A DNA stretch of 64,000 nucleotides. It comes from Brachypterus glaber (lineage: Eukaryota > Arthropoda > Insecta > Coleoptera > Kateretidae). The translations under genes were made by a program, and so were the position numbers. A model generated the notes under the pieces. It was not told the origin of the DNA. It saw only the letters and a list, made by a program, of their open reading frames with translations, and made no database searches. The DNA is taken from assembly GCA_958510825.1 (NCBI GenBank), contig OY294047.1, positions 46,111,365 through 46,175,364 of the forward strand, in the 5' to 3' direction. Positions within the stretch are counted from its first letter, which is position 1, and the number at the start of each line of letters is the position of its first letter. Of this stretch, positions 12,185 to 23,706 are shown piece by piece.

Positions 12185-12305
12185 TATGGTACTAGTGGGT
12201 AAAGTAAGATATTCTCCACGAGAGAATGTATAACCCACGACAGCCGTAGGCCGAGTGGGTCAATATTCTTGAGTGGACAATATCTACTTACCCACGTGTG
12301 CCATA
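12185..12305. repeat. Nested palindrome with CG-rich centre, 121 bp
   Basis: Outer arms tatggtactagtgggtaaag and ctttacccac-like cttacccacgtgtgccata pair with few mismatches. Inner arms (gagaatgtataacccac / gtgggtcaatattctt) continue the fold to a small CG-rich loop (gacagccgtaggccga). Same architecture as the hairpins at 15648, 16868, 40667 and 63684. Confidence 0.7.
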
Positions 12306-12915
12306 CAAAATTTTTTCCAATAGATACATTTGTAATCATAAGAAAATGCGATTTTTAATAATGCTTTTTCTTGTACACACAATGTTTTATTTCATTATGG
12401 CCGCTGAAACAGTAGGCGGCTACGGTACAAAAACAAAAACAATTGCAAGTTTGACAGTTTAAAATCAAGATTAATTTTACCGCGTGGCGTCGTTTTCAAA
12501 TTAAAATTGGACTTTGAGGATGAAAATAGTGTTTTTGTCTCTGAGGGCATTCTGGAAAAAGCAAAAGTGGCTATTTTTAATACTACATCACCCAAATCAA
12601 AAGCAAAATACGAACGCGAGTATAAAAGTTTGGATAATTGGAGAAATTTAAATTTTAAGGTTATGATTGAAATTTTATGGATTTTAAAATTTCGTCATTG
12701 TTACTGTTTATTCCAGCAGTTTGGCTCGTAAGATCAATTAAATGCGATCCCGGGATAAACCCACACAACCCTCTAAAAAGTAAGTATTTTCTGCAAAAAC
12801 TGCCTTTTCCAAAAGAGTGGGGTAGAAATATTCCACCAAGTTGCTAGGGGAGACGTGAGACAATTTATAAACAATGAATAAAATGTCAAATTCCTTAGGT
12901 AACAGTAATTTTTCA

Positions 12916-13128
12916 TGAAGCTGAAGTTTGCAACGTTTTTTTGCAACGAAACTTAAAAAAACTTTAAATTGACTCTATTTAATAAAAAACTGGTAGTTAG
13001 TAGTTTTAGATCGAATTAAGGCCTTTTGGATCCATAAATAAATAAAAAAGCAAGAAAAGTCAAAACTGTCGTTTTGGTATGGTTTGTTAATTTTCGTTGC
13101 AAAAAAACGTTGCAAACTTCAGCTTCAT
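12916..13128 (+). mobile_element. GAAGCTGAAG-family MITE, copy E1 (subfamily A)
   Basis: Starts tgaagctgaagtttgcaacg and ends with its inverse (cgttgcaaacttcagcttca). The inside holds no long open frame. Near-identical, in opposite orientation, to E2 at 13818-14031. The two immediate flanks (aatttttca / aaagttaga) do not match, but the left flank matches the right flank of E2 (see findings). Confidence 0.8.
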
Positions 13129-13309
13129 AAAGTTAGATGCTAAATAGTGTTTTTTTCATTAAATAAATAGGTGCCACCACCTGGCTTAGATTAAAAATGT
13201 ACCCAGAGGTACTAGAGCTATATATATAGTACTTATAAAAATAATAATAATATATTAGCTGTATAATATATTATTATTTATTTTTAAACAAAGGGTGTTC
13301 TCTTCAAAA

Positions 13310-13817
13310 TGAGCAGCTGAACGTAGTTGAATTTACAGGAAAGAACAGCGGCTCTAGCTAGGACGTGAATCTATATCTAAAGTCATATCTTAGGCCCCAA
13401 ATACCGTATTTTTTTGGTTTCAAATTGTACCAGTAACAGTACCAATTACTTTCTACAAATAACATTTTGTAATTTAGAATTAGTCTAACAAAGAACATAG
13501 GATTTACGTCTTTTTTATTTGCGTTTTTTCATAAACCAGCGTAATAATTTCTTATTAGGGCCTCCAGCACTAATCGAGGCACCTAACTTTAATTTACAAG
13601 AAAGAAAAAGGCCCTAGCTCGGGCCCTACTAGGTGAATCTGTATTAAAATTATAAAAAGTACAAAAAAAGTCCAAACAATGGGCCTGAAGAATTAGATTC
13701 TTATCCAGTTTTAATTTGTCTAGTGAATTATTTTTTATTATAGCCTTCAGCACTAAACGAGCCTCATTTAATGAGGTAATTTCAAATACATCAGAAAGAA
13801 AAATAGGTGAATCTGTA
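13310..13817 (-). pseudogene. Repeated LINE fragments: N-terminal RT region
   Basis: The minus-strand frame (13589-13849) contains FEITSLNEARLVLKAIIKNN, the region before the RT palm in jockey-like LINEs (usually ...V-x-L-K-x-I-K-S-N-K-x-x-G-x-D-G). At DNA level a word set (tttacaagaaagaa, ggccctagct, gtgaatctgta) recurs about every 180-220 bp near 13335, 13590 and 13785, so the fragment was locally duplicated. It is boxed in by the inverted MITE copies E1 and E2. Confidence 0.5.
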
Positions 13818-14031
13818 ATGAAGCTGAAGTTTGCAACGTTTTTTTGCAACGAAAATTAACAAACCATACCAAAACGACAGTTTTGACTTTTCTTGCTTTT
13901 TTATTTATTTATGGATCCAAAAGGCCTTAATTCGATCTAAAACTACTAACTACCAGTTTTTTATTAAATAGAGTCAATTTAAATATTTTTTAATTTTCGT
14001 TGCAAAAAAACGTTGCAAACTTCAGCTTCAT
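13818..14031 (-). mobile_element. GAAGCTGAAG-family MITE, copy E2 (inverted relative to E1)
   Basis: Same ends as E1. The interior reads as the reverse complement of E1, with differences confined mainly to one A/T-rich spot near one end. The high identity implies recent common origin or gene conversion between the two. Confidence 0.8.
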
Positions 14032-14126
14032 AATTTTTCTTATATTGGATAAAATAATATATTAATTTAAGCCAAGTGAATGTATTTTTTAGATAATAAA
14101 TATCATAGATTTCAATCAATTTTTTA

Positions 14127-14337
14127 TAAAGCTGAAGTTTGCAACATTTTTTGAATCGAAAATTCAAATAGTATACTAAACCACTTATTCTATAACACGT
14201 TTTGAGCGCACTAGTACTTTAGAAAACTCGCCGCGAGCGGCTTGTTTCTACACTTGTACTTGTGCGCTAAAAACGTATGTTATGAAACTAGTACTTTAAT
14301 ATACTATTTCAATTTTCGTTGCAAACTTCAGCTTCAT
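14127..14337 (+). mobile_element. GAAGCTGAAG-family MITE, subfamily B, with 9-bp target duplication
   Basis: The ends aagctgaagtttgcaac and gttgcaaacttcagctt are inverted repeats. The element is flanked by aatttttta at 14118-14126 and again at 14338-14346, a perfect 9-bp duplication. The centre is the CG-rich hairpin gaaaactcgccgcgagcgg. The long TIR and 9-bp duplication point to a Mutator-like or hAT-like non-autonomous element; assignment is inferred. Confidence 0.8.
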
Positions 14338-15647
14338 AATTTTTTATACTAAATTTTTTCAGAACTATTTTTAATTTTTAGGGTCAATGAGCTCATCCTA
14401 AATTTTTGTTTAAACTTTTAAAGCTATGTGCTTAGATAAAAAATAAATATTCTGAGTGAACTGAGTGAACTAATGAGCAGTTAAACAATTTTTGAGTAGG
14501 TGGTCTCATAATCACAAATCACATTTTAGTTGGAGAAATATCAATATATCAATATATCGTCGGCGTATCGATTACGTATATATACATTAATATATTGCTT
14601 TTTAACGTTTACAAGTCTTTACACCTGTGGAACGTACTATTATCAGAACATCTACTACGGAGAAATTTATTTTATTTATTTAAATGTTAACTAGCCTGTC
14701 ATTTTTCAAAGATTTATTTTAGTAATTTGTTTTTGGTTATTAACTATACATTTATGCATATATCGGTTAAGATTATCGATTTTGATGTTATCTAAGGGGT
14801 TTTCGATTTAACTGAGGAGTTAGATTATTCTCAGTTAACTGTTAGTTTAAAGACGCGTTGTCAAAGCAAAAACGTGCTGCGGCGTAATCATGGCGGCACC
14901 TTAATAAAACTTCCTTCCAATTATATTCCATGGTGCCGATTTTGACAGATGAAGTTGAAAATATTTTTTCCTACGATCCCTTATGAAAATGGCATTTAGC
15001 ACACTCTTTTGTTCTTTAGAAAACGCCTCATGTCGCACTAGTTTGATATTTTTATATCACACTCGTGTGATATTTATGTATGAGGTTTGCCTAATTTTAT
15101 TTAGATATTTACCTCGTAGATTCTACGAATTTTATTCAGCTTGTTTAATAAACCATTTTCCACCTTTCACCACAGCCTTTTATATCTTTTAAGTGTTTTA
15201 AACCAAATATTTCTGTTTTTCATGTCAAAAATAGAAACTATATAACGTTACTATTTTAAACATTACTGTCTTGTCTAGACAGTCTAGATCTTATAAAAAT
15301 TACTTAATTTTTTATTTAGTTACCTTACATTACATAATAAACATCAAAATACAAATTTTTTTTCTTATGAAATGTAAAACAGTAAAATTTTACTGTCTTA
15401 TTGGCAGCATAACCACATAAATCTAATTTAATAAGTAAACTCAAGTTTGCATTTATTTAGGAATAGGCAACCTATTAAACAGCTATGTATTGTATTAAAT
15501 ATAAAACCAAGAAAACTAAAGCTAAATGAAAATCATATTTCCTGTTTGACATACCTACATATATAAATTTGTATGCTATTTATAATTATTTTGTGCTTTG
15601 CTTTTCTTAAAAATTAATCATATATTTTTCGGGATCGTAGGAAAAAT
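14338..15647. other. AT-rich stretch with hairpin words
   Basis: tttttcctacgatccc (about 14967-14982) returns inverted at about 15630-15645 (gggatcgtaggaaaaa), suggesting a foldback of about 680 bp. Inside it is the palindrome atatcacactcgtgtgatat (about 15054-15073). The open frame at 14983-15192 has no recognisable product. Confidence 0.4.
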
Positions 15648-15786
15648 AGTTTACATAACTCGTTGGAAAGTGTATTTCATTCATTCATTCATTCATTCAT
15701 TCATTCACTCGCCTGGCGGCTCGTTCGTAAACCTTCCCACTCGCGTGAAATATGTCACTTTCCATACTGGTTATGTAATATACTAA
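15648..15786. repeat. CG-centred palindrome containing an (ATTC)n microsatellite
   Basis: Arms tagtttacataactcgttgg / ccatactggttatgtaatat and ggaaagtgtattt / atatgtcactttcc pair. The left arm is interrupted by about eight ATTC units (15676-15707). Centre is ctcgcctggcggctcg. The open frame at 15598-15786 is a product of this repeat. Confidence 0.65.
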
Positions 15787-16867
15787 ACTGCACAGCTGCC
15801 GCTGGCTTTTTGAGGTTATGTTTATCGTGTATCATGTGATTTTGTCTTTGTCAAGAAGAAAATTGTATAGAAATAGGTAGATTTAAATGTAAAATTACTC
15901 ACTACATGGGTTTATTTCATTTTAAACAAAATATTTGGGTAGCGTCGGTTCGCAAAAGTGTCAATTTTTTTCCCGCTGCTGGCATCTTGCGGCAGACGTG
16001 CTGCTGGATGCATGTCGAGCTCTGAGAACGTGTTTTAACGAGAAGCTCAGCACACAAGGCTCACTTGATAAAAGAAGTGGTTTTATAAAAAAAAATCGAT
16101 TATACTCAATAATTTGTAATAATTAAATTATATTTAGTCAATTTAACCTTAATTACGATAAATGATCTTTAAATTAATCGATTAATTGTTAAAATACCGA
16201 AAAGCAGTTGATTAGTTGACAAATTATTATTTTATTGGTTGCCATTTATGAATTCATTAAGCATGAGATTGAGGTCGACAGTTAATGTTTGACCCTTGCG
16301 ATTTTTACTGATCAAAATCCATCGGCATATTAATGGTATATTAACATAATAAATAACTTTTTGCTATAATTAATTTAAATATTTATTTATTAATGAATTA
16401 AATCAGGCAATGGTATTATTATAAAAATTATCAGATATGGGGCTTTTAAAGAAACAATTATTTTGGCACAATTTCATGAAGGCGCCTTCGCCAAAATTGT
16501 AAAAAATACTGCTGCCAACAAAACCAAAATTTATTTTTTAAAAAATCTATTAAAAAATATAAAATAAAAAATAAATAAATAAAAAATTAAAAAGAGGTGT
16601 TTACAAAAACTTTTATGCCGAAGAAAAATTAAGTATGAAAATTTATTTGAATTAAGAACACAATAACATTCCTCAAGTCTAATGTTTTATGTGAAAAAAA
16701 AAATCTGTCTGGAAAAAATTGACAACAGAATCTCGAGAACGCTTTGAGTTAAAGACTTCAAAATTTTAATATAAGTTCCTTATCCAAATTTATCCGCTGT
16801 GATTTGATAAATCGGGGTGAGGAAAGGATGTCAAAGGGGTTAAAACCTCCCAGAATAGTATATTCTG

Positions 16868-16980
16868 TAACTAGTATGGAATAGACAATATTCCGCGCGA
16901 GCGGAAAGTTTGTCATACGAGCCGGCAGGTGAGTATGACGGTCCCGCGAGCGCAGAAATACTATTCCTTACGTGTAGACT
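16868..16980. repeat. Nested palindrome with CG-rich arms, 113 bp
   Basis: aactagtatggaatag and ctattccttacgtgta pair at the base. Further in, attccgcgcgagcgg pairs with cccgcgagcgcagaa, then gtttgtcatac pairs with gtatgacggtc around the GC-rich loop gagccggcaggtga. Confidence 0.65.
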
Positions 16981-18008
16981 ATACTTTATCTTCAACTCCA
17001 AATATGAAACACTGTATGGCGGACAAGGTTAAAAACAATGTTTTTTGTGACTCGACATTGTAAATGCAACAAAACACATATTTTTAAATAAAGCAATTAA
17101 TGTTATTTATTAATTTTATCAAATCCGTACTTAAAAAAAAAATTATCTAATTTTAGCACATTTTTACAAATTATAATGCAAAAATTGAAGGTTTAAATAT
17201 TTAACAATAGATGGATGTTTTAATTTTTTGAACTAAATTGATAAAAAACTGGTCAAATATTAAGAAAAACTAATAAACTTTATATAATTTTAACGCAAAA
17301 CTTTAAATTGCATTAAATTATTCAGTATTTCATGGTAAAATATATATTTTTGCTAATTTTGCTACAGTTTTCTTTACTTTTATAAACAAGAGATGGCACT
17401 ACATGTGCTCATTCTAACACTTGATACGGACTATTCATACCGTATCTAGAGCTAGAATGGAATCATTCTGTGTTTGAAAAGTGTGTGTATTTGCTTACAT
17501 TCTAAAGCAGTCGTAGAAAAAAAAACTTTTTGCTTTTTTTTTAAAAAAAGTTTAAAAAACATTTAAAAAAAAAGTTAATGAGGAGTTGTAGTGTTTTTTT
17601 TTTTTTAATAACCTGTTCCATATTTTGTGGAAGAAAAGGACCTGAATCTAATGTTTACCAAATGTCAAATAAAATAAACCATATTAAATCACAACTTACA
17701 AATTGAAATGTTTCTTGATTGCTACATCCGCTTGTAAATACTAAATTTTTCTCATAAAACGGTATTTTATAAAAAATTCTTGCAAGAATTATTGAAAATT
17801 AATGCAAATATCCGCCATTAATATGCATGTTCTGTCCGATTCTTTGTCTTCTTTTATGTCATACATATATTAATAACTAATTACGATATATGTGCAATTT
17901 TATTAATAAACGGCAAGTACGAAATGTGTACGATGATCATAAGATTGGTCATTAATAGAATAGTTTTTTCAAAAATATTATTTTTTTTAAATAAAAAACT
18001 TTCGAAAA
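16981..18008. other. AT-rich stretch, nothing recognised
   Basis: Long A/T runs and decayed sequence. No element end, gene or RNA supported. Confidence 0.4.
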
Positions 18009-18054
18009 GTCCAAAATTATCAAAATTTGCGTTACGTAATACTTAAACGTTCCC
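18009..18054 (-). repeat. TTACGTAAC-type terminal repeat, right member of a long-range pair
   Basis: gtccaaaattatcaaaattt, then gcgttacgtaatacttaaac, then gttccc; inverse of 11383-11428. Confidence 0.75.
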
Positions 18055-18380
18055 TAGCAGTCGTGGTATCAGGATTTTTACGTTAAAGCACTTGTGTTGT
18101 TTTGAAGATACAATCCAATAGTTTCAAAAGACTGAAATATTATTAAGACCTAATAAGGTCAATTATTTTTTTAAATTTAAAATTAAATGTTTTGATTAAT
18201 GATTTAAACAATAAAAGAAAATAATATTAATTCTTCAATTAATATTTCGAAACTTATTTGATTCGCCACAGGGAATTAATGAACATGTGAATTATTTAAA
18301 CTTAATACAAAAGAAAATAGATGAAAAAGTAAGCCGTAAAGATATACAGTGTGTGTAAGACACATTTGGGCATAGAAACA

Positions 18381-18440
18381 TACAGTGCGGTCCAAAAGTC
18401 ATCCCCCCCTTAACTTTTGTAACGAGTTGATATATCGACT
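18381..18440 (+). mobile_element. Isolated left end of the CAGTGCGGTCC foldback family
   Basis: ta|cagtgcggtccaaaagtc, then a C-rich tract and taacttttgtaacgagttga. Same terminus as the right ends at 3893 and 63155. Body missing. Confidence 0.6.
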
Positions 18441-18593
18441 TGGCATTCGCATCGATCGTTGATAAGTCTTGGATTTAGATTCAGCGACCCAAAATACGTA
18501 AGAATTGTCTAGTCTGGTCTGCCGCACTAATTTTTTTTTTGTTTACCGGTGTTGTGAAAAATTTTAGCAGCGCAAAATTTCTATATAGATTTA

Positions 18594-19166
18594 TACAGGG
18601 TGTTCCAGAACTCGCGTAGCTAAATTCTAGAGATGATTCTAGGTACAAAAATAAGAAAAAAAAAAGTTCCTATAAAGGTTGGTCAAGCTTTAAGGGAGCT
18701 ACGGCCCTTCTAAGAGTATCCCTAAAAAAGAGTTTTTATTTAATATCTCGTTTACCCTTAACCACAGTAACGAATTTTTGCACATGCCTTAACATTGATA
18801 AAGGCTATCATTTTATGTAATTTTTATTTGGTAATTTTAACCAGGGACGTGCAAAATGGAGGGGGGCTAAGTCACTTTTTTGCCCCAAACTTTTTTATCT
18901 GTATTTTTTTACATTTTCTCAATAAAATATGATTTTTTAGTAAAAAATAAATAAAAAAGGTACTCTTAGTATAACAACATAGAACTAAGCGTTTTCGAGA
19001 AAATTGCAGTTAAAGAGATTTTTTCACGTTTTGAGCATCAAAAATAAGAATTAAAAATCGCGCCAATAAAAATTTTAATAATGCAAAGCGATTCTACATT
19101 AGAAACTTTTTTTCATATTTTTGTCATCTCTAAAATTTCTCTACGCGAGTTCTGGAACACCCAGTA
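18594..19166. mobile_element. TA-flanked TIR element CAGGGTGTTCCAGAACTC, 573 bp
   Basis: ta|cagggtgttccagaactc, then gcgtag at the left; ctacgcgagttctggaacac, then ccag|ta at the right. The perfect TIR is about 24 bp with only one base off at the very end. It is flanked by TA on both sides, as expected for Tc1/mariner-type insertion. Non-coding. Confidence 0.85.
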
Positions 19167-19824
19167 TGTATAGTTTGCCGTCTATAAGGCACTAAACATT
19201 ATTTTAATAAAATTTTAGTTAAAATTAAAGGCTAATTCAATATTCTGATTATTTTTAACAGTGAATCCATGATTTTTATTAATTTAAATATTGATGGGTA
19301 TCTTCGATCCTTGTAGATTGACGAGAAGGGACAAGACCACCTACTCGTTTCTGAAAATCTTTCAAGATATCTGATTTTCGGTAAAAAATTTAAACGCTAA
19401 ATCCCAATGTAATTAACCTACTGCACCTGGTTTTAACCACAAAATAAGGTACTTGAAAATCATAAAAAAAGGTCAGTGACATAAGAGTTAAAAAATCTAA
19501 TTTATATTTTTCATGTATTCAACAGATCAAAGAGACGTTTCTCATGAATGAAAAAGATAATTTTAGAGTAATTTGATAGATAATGTCACTGTTTTGATTT
19601 TGATTAGATTTTAATTGATAGGTAGATAACTTAACGAGATGTTAAGAAACTCTTTTTAGACAAGTTTAATGAGATTCCAAGAATAGTAAATTATTTTATT
19701 AAAAGAAAAAACGAAACAGTACTTTTTCGTTAAATGTAAAAATTAGATTAAATGTAATTATTTTTTTTTTATTTCAAAGAACTTGATTTTATTACACCTA
19801 AACAAAAAGTTATCGAAAACAGCT

Positions 19825-20402
19825 TTTATTCACAACTGTATATGTAATACATACATTACATGTATTAATAAAGCTCGGGAAGTACGTGATTACAGGTCTA
19901 GACCTGTAAACTAAATATTACTGGTCTGCATCATAAATCATGAAATTTCCTGTAGATGGCGCCTCCGTGAAGCAAGATGGCTGAACTGCGTTTGTCATGA
20001 TAAAAAAGAATATAATCTAATACATTTTGTTTAAAAGACCTAAATTGTACAGTTTTAATCAATGTTTTTTACTTTTGAGACCGAGAAGAATAATAAATGT
20101 TATAAAGTGCCTTGTGAGCTATTAACAAATGTTTTCTTGTGGTTGTGTTTTTGGGTGTTATAAACGGTGCCTTGTGAGCTATCAACAAATGTTTTTTGGG
20201 TTACGCGTATGTGAAACTTTAGTTTTATATGATTGTCCCTTTCTTGTAAAATGCCTGAAAATGATTTGCGGTAAATATAAAAAGAACTAAAAAACAAAGT
20301 ACCTATTATAGTATTATTTTCTTCATTTGAATTCAAACATCTAGGTAAATTTCAAAAAAAATGGTACTTTATTTTTAAATAAAAACATCTGCAAATAAAA
20401 TA
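19825..20402. mobile_element. Dispersed repeat R1, copy 1 (first part)
   Basis: Matches 32336-32826 in opposite orientation; shared words include acatgtaatgtatgtattac, ggcgcc next to an ATC/GAT word, and atagtattattttcttcatt. Continues after a nested MITE at 20638-20720. A local duplication (ttgtgagctat-aacaaatgtttt) occurs at about 20113 and 20173. The open frame 20100-20336 lies in this repeat and has no recognised product. Confidence 0.7.
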
Positions 20403-20618
20403 CGAAGCTGAAGTTTGCAACGTTTATTTGCAACGAAAATTCAAATAGTATTAGTTTTATAACAAACGTTTTTAACGCACGAGTACAAGTTTAGAAAACA
20501 AGCTGCTTGCGACGAGTTTTCTAAAGTACTAGTGCGCTAAAAACGTGTTATGGAATAAGTTCTTTAATATACTATTTGAATTTTCGATGCAAAAAAACGT
20601 TGCAAACTTCAGCTTCAT
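20402..20618 (+). mobile_element. GAAGCTGAAG-family MITE nested inside repeat R1
   Basis: gaagctgaagtttgcaacg and cgttgcaaacttcagcttc ends, flanked by aataaaata on both sides (9-bp duplication). The other R1 copy (near 32340) carries the same target without the insertion, giving a natural empty site. CG-rich central hairpin (aagctgcttgcgacgag). Confidence 0.85.
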
Positions 20619-20725
20619 AATAAAATAGTATACGTGTCTCCCAGAAAATGGTACTTTTCCCCCACCTATAAATGGTCTCGGAAAAGTACTATTTTCCGAT
20701 TCGATCTGTAATCTACTATTCCCAG
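20619..20725. mobile_element. Dispersed repeat R1, copy 1 (remainder)
   Basis: ctcggaaaagtactattttc occurs here and inverted at about 32238-32262. It contains its own small palindrome ggaaaa-gtact-attttcc. Confidence 0.65.
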
Positions 20726-21113
20726 GCTAAATTACAAGAAGTTTCTTACTTAGAGGTTCCCTATTGGGGGGTAGCCAAAATATGAAATCTCTACATCCTT
20801 TAATAACGCGAGAAACGGGGTATGAAGTGTATGAATTTTGGTCAATTTGCGTGATTTATTTTATGGACGACCCCTTACTAAGAAACTTTTTCTTAATTTA
20901 TTTTGTCAAATTTAATTAAAATGACACCTGAATGAATTATAATTATTTTACCTTTTGTACGACTAAAGAACTTGATTAAATATTTGAATTTGTCTATGTT
21001 CAAGATAAAAAAATTCTGACGAATGTTGAAAGTGAATTTAACATTTACAAATACACTTCTAATGATTGATTGATCCTTTTTTTCATTTAAAATGTTTTTA
21101 AAATATTATGTAG
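20726..21113. other. AT-rich stretch with a TTACGTAAC-family-like end
   Basis: tttatggacgaccccttac near 20859-20878 resembles the right end of the 4605-5279 element (tatggacagcccctta). No left partner found. Confidence 0.35.
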
Positions 21114-21455
21114 AAACTTATTTTAAAATCTAAATACACTAAGTGGATTATAAATGCGAAAACCGATTTGATCCCAGACCATTTATTATCCAACTTCGAT
21201 GAATCATTTATATATCTTCTCAGCATTTACAATAATGTCTGTTATAGAAGAAGAGAACGATGGATAGACAAAAGAAAATTAGAATGTAAAACTGTAATCC
21301 AACATCATTTACGTCTGTCTATAGAACACGAAAAAAAGTTCAAAAGAAATTATTCATCATTGAACAACGTGCACAATGGTATTTCAATGTTAACAACTTC
21401 AGATAATGCCGTGATTTTTACAATATCTCATAGAGCATCAAAACATTTTTTATAG
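21114..21455 (+). other. Unassigned 113-codon open frame
   Basis: Open from after a stop at 21111 to a stop at 21453-21455, with no upstream ATG near the start (a TTG at 21168; first good internal ATGs lie late). The translation is mixed and charged (e.g. YNNVCYRRRERWIDKRKLEC, then LRLSIEHEKKFKRNYSSLNN). It is less repetitive than other chance frames here. No family recognised. It could be a decayed transposon or retrogene piece, or chance. It lies just upstream of a probable solo LTR. Confidence 0.25.
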
Positions 21456-21573
21456 ATACTTGTAAGTTTGTCATTTTTTTATTTGTTCTAAAGCAAAAAA
21501 ATATTTTTTAAATTTTATATGTATTCTTAATCTTTTTATTTGCTGTAAAAGTAATTTCATAATATTTTAATAT

Positions 21574-21892
21574 TGTACGAAATTAAAAATATTGGGCAGA
21601 ACAATAAGCGATGAACAAAGGGTTCGCAAAAACTCTAAAACAGCATATCGGGCGAAAATTCTAGAACAGCACAGTGGCGTGAAAACTCCTAAAGGTTCCA
21701 TGCTGTGCAAATAAGTAAGCAGGCGCCGCGCCCTGATTCATTTAATAATTCAGTCAGTAAGTCAGTAAAGTAGAAGTATTCAGAAAGTAGCGAAAAGTGT
21801 TATGTAAGTATTTTAAAGTAGTGTTAATGTTAAATAAGTGTTTTTAAATAAATGTTTTGACACTGAGTTTTTAGATAACGAATAACGTAACA
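21574..21892 (+). mobile_element. Probable solo LTR, 319 bp
   Basis: Begins tgtacgaa and ends gtaaca (TG...CA). Flanked by atat at 21570-21573 and 21893-21896, a 4-bp duplication as in many Ty3/gypsy-type insertions. The body is GC-richer than its surroundings and contains the short iteration cagtcagtaagtcagtaaag. An aataaa signal lies at about 21847. No primer-binding site or gag/pol frame follows, so this would be a recombined solo LTR. The strand is inferred from the position of aataaa. Confidence 0.5.
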
Positions 21893-23706
21893 ATATGTTT
21901 TAAAGGCGCTTTACATCAATGAAATAAAAATCCATGCAGTATTTGTGGCATTTTTCGCCCGGCCATAAATACATACTTAATCTGCCAGGCACCGCGTACG
22001 CATGCGCATAATTTTTTAATACACATGTATTGCTTTGCATCACCGGTGTAAGATGGTATTAATATGATTTAAATCTTTGACTTTTTACACCAATTTTTGT
22101 ACTACATGTATACAGGCAAATGGATGAGGAAATATCTATTAAAAACTAAAAGTAGAGCCGCGACTAATAGCATAAAAAGACCCATCGTAAAAAAATATTT
22201 AAATACTTTTAGGTATTCAAATAAGAACCTAGGTATAAAAAAAGTTTAAGTTAAGTTTACTTATAAAAGCGTACAAGTTTTTTTATGTAAAATAATTATT
22301 GACTGTTATTGAACTTGAGCAAACACTGGCTCCATTTCTTTGTACAGACTGTTTAATCAAAGATAATAATACGTTTTTTCTTTGTTAGAATGTTAGATTT
22401 CAATGACTTGTACAAGAGAAACGTACACATTGATTTCACGGTTTTGAATTGATTTTTTCTTTTTTCAACTATGTTTTAATAAATAAATTACAGTTGGTTT
22501 ACCTTGTTTTTATACTTAATGCTTATAAAAACGTTCTTACACAGTCTTTAATTGAAGTTCTTAAGGCATCTTTAATTTTATTTCGACCGTAAATTTTACA
22601 TTTAATTACCACGCAACTTCGAGTAGTTTTTGATTCACCGACCAATGCTACCAACATTAAAGTGCCATATGGCATGCATATTGCCTTTAAAATCTCATCG
22701 TGTTGACGTTAACATATGAAATATAATATTGTGAATAGTTCATTATGTGCGATATTTGCATTTTTTATTTTTTCCTGAGAATGGATGAACATCGTACATC
22801 AATGTAAGACAATACATCATTTTGTTTTTTTTCAACCGTCTTTATGGATTGGACTTATAATTGGTTTTGGCTGTATCCATCTAATTAGGCAGAAATATAA
22901 AAGACAAATGGCCCATTAATTGGGCATTACCATGGTACTAATCCATTAGACTAGCAGTGATAGATCAACCAAAAAATAACAAAGGATCTATTTGAATAAA
23001 TTGAAAAACGTTTTATCTGAAATAAAGTTTATTTGAGAATAATTCTTAGATAATTACTGTTTCAATAACCTTTACGTTATATTTATCTGTCATAGGTAAG
23101 CAAATATTATTGCTCAGAACTTTTTTCGATGTTCCTTAGAACTGTTTGATCATAGTTATGTTTAATTATTAAAATTGTCTTAGTATCGTAATATTTGCAT
23201 TGGTTATTGATTAACCGTAAAAAAGTCTTTGTAGGTATGTTACTTTTAATTTTCTTCTTAATATTTTTTCTCGGCTTCGCCCATTATAGACGTTGGTGTT
23301 TATTTTATGATTAATCTAACATCAGCCACTTGTTGATACCCAAGTATTTCAATAAATTTTGAGCACATTAGTGTTTTCTTTAATTTATACACGTTAAAAC
23401 GCATAGGTACTATAATTTTCTTTTAATTATATAAACATAAGATGGACGTCTAATATATTACACCAGAAAATGCGATCCTATGTTACAGAAGACCCGATGC
23501 TCAAGACCAGTTTACCTTAGATTACTACGCAAGATAACTAAATCCAACTACTTATAATTGGTGTAACTACATTTTAAGTAATAGCAAGCCGTTAAGATGT
23601 CGGTTTTTTTTATTAGATACGTATATTTGCTAAGGGCAATCTTATGATACCGAAAAATCTCTTAAAATTGATTTTTTTTTTCATTTTGGTTTAAAATAAA
23701 TTTGAC
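21893..23706. other. AT-rich Notch intron sequence, nothing recognised
   Basis: No repeat end or exon supported. The stretch next to the splice donor looks like single-copy intron. Confidence 0.4.
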
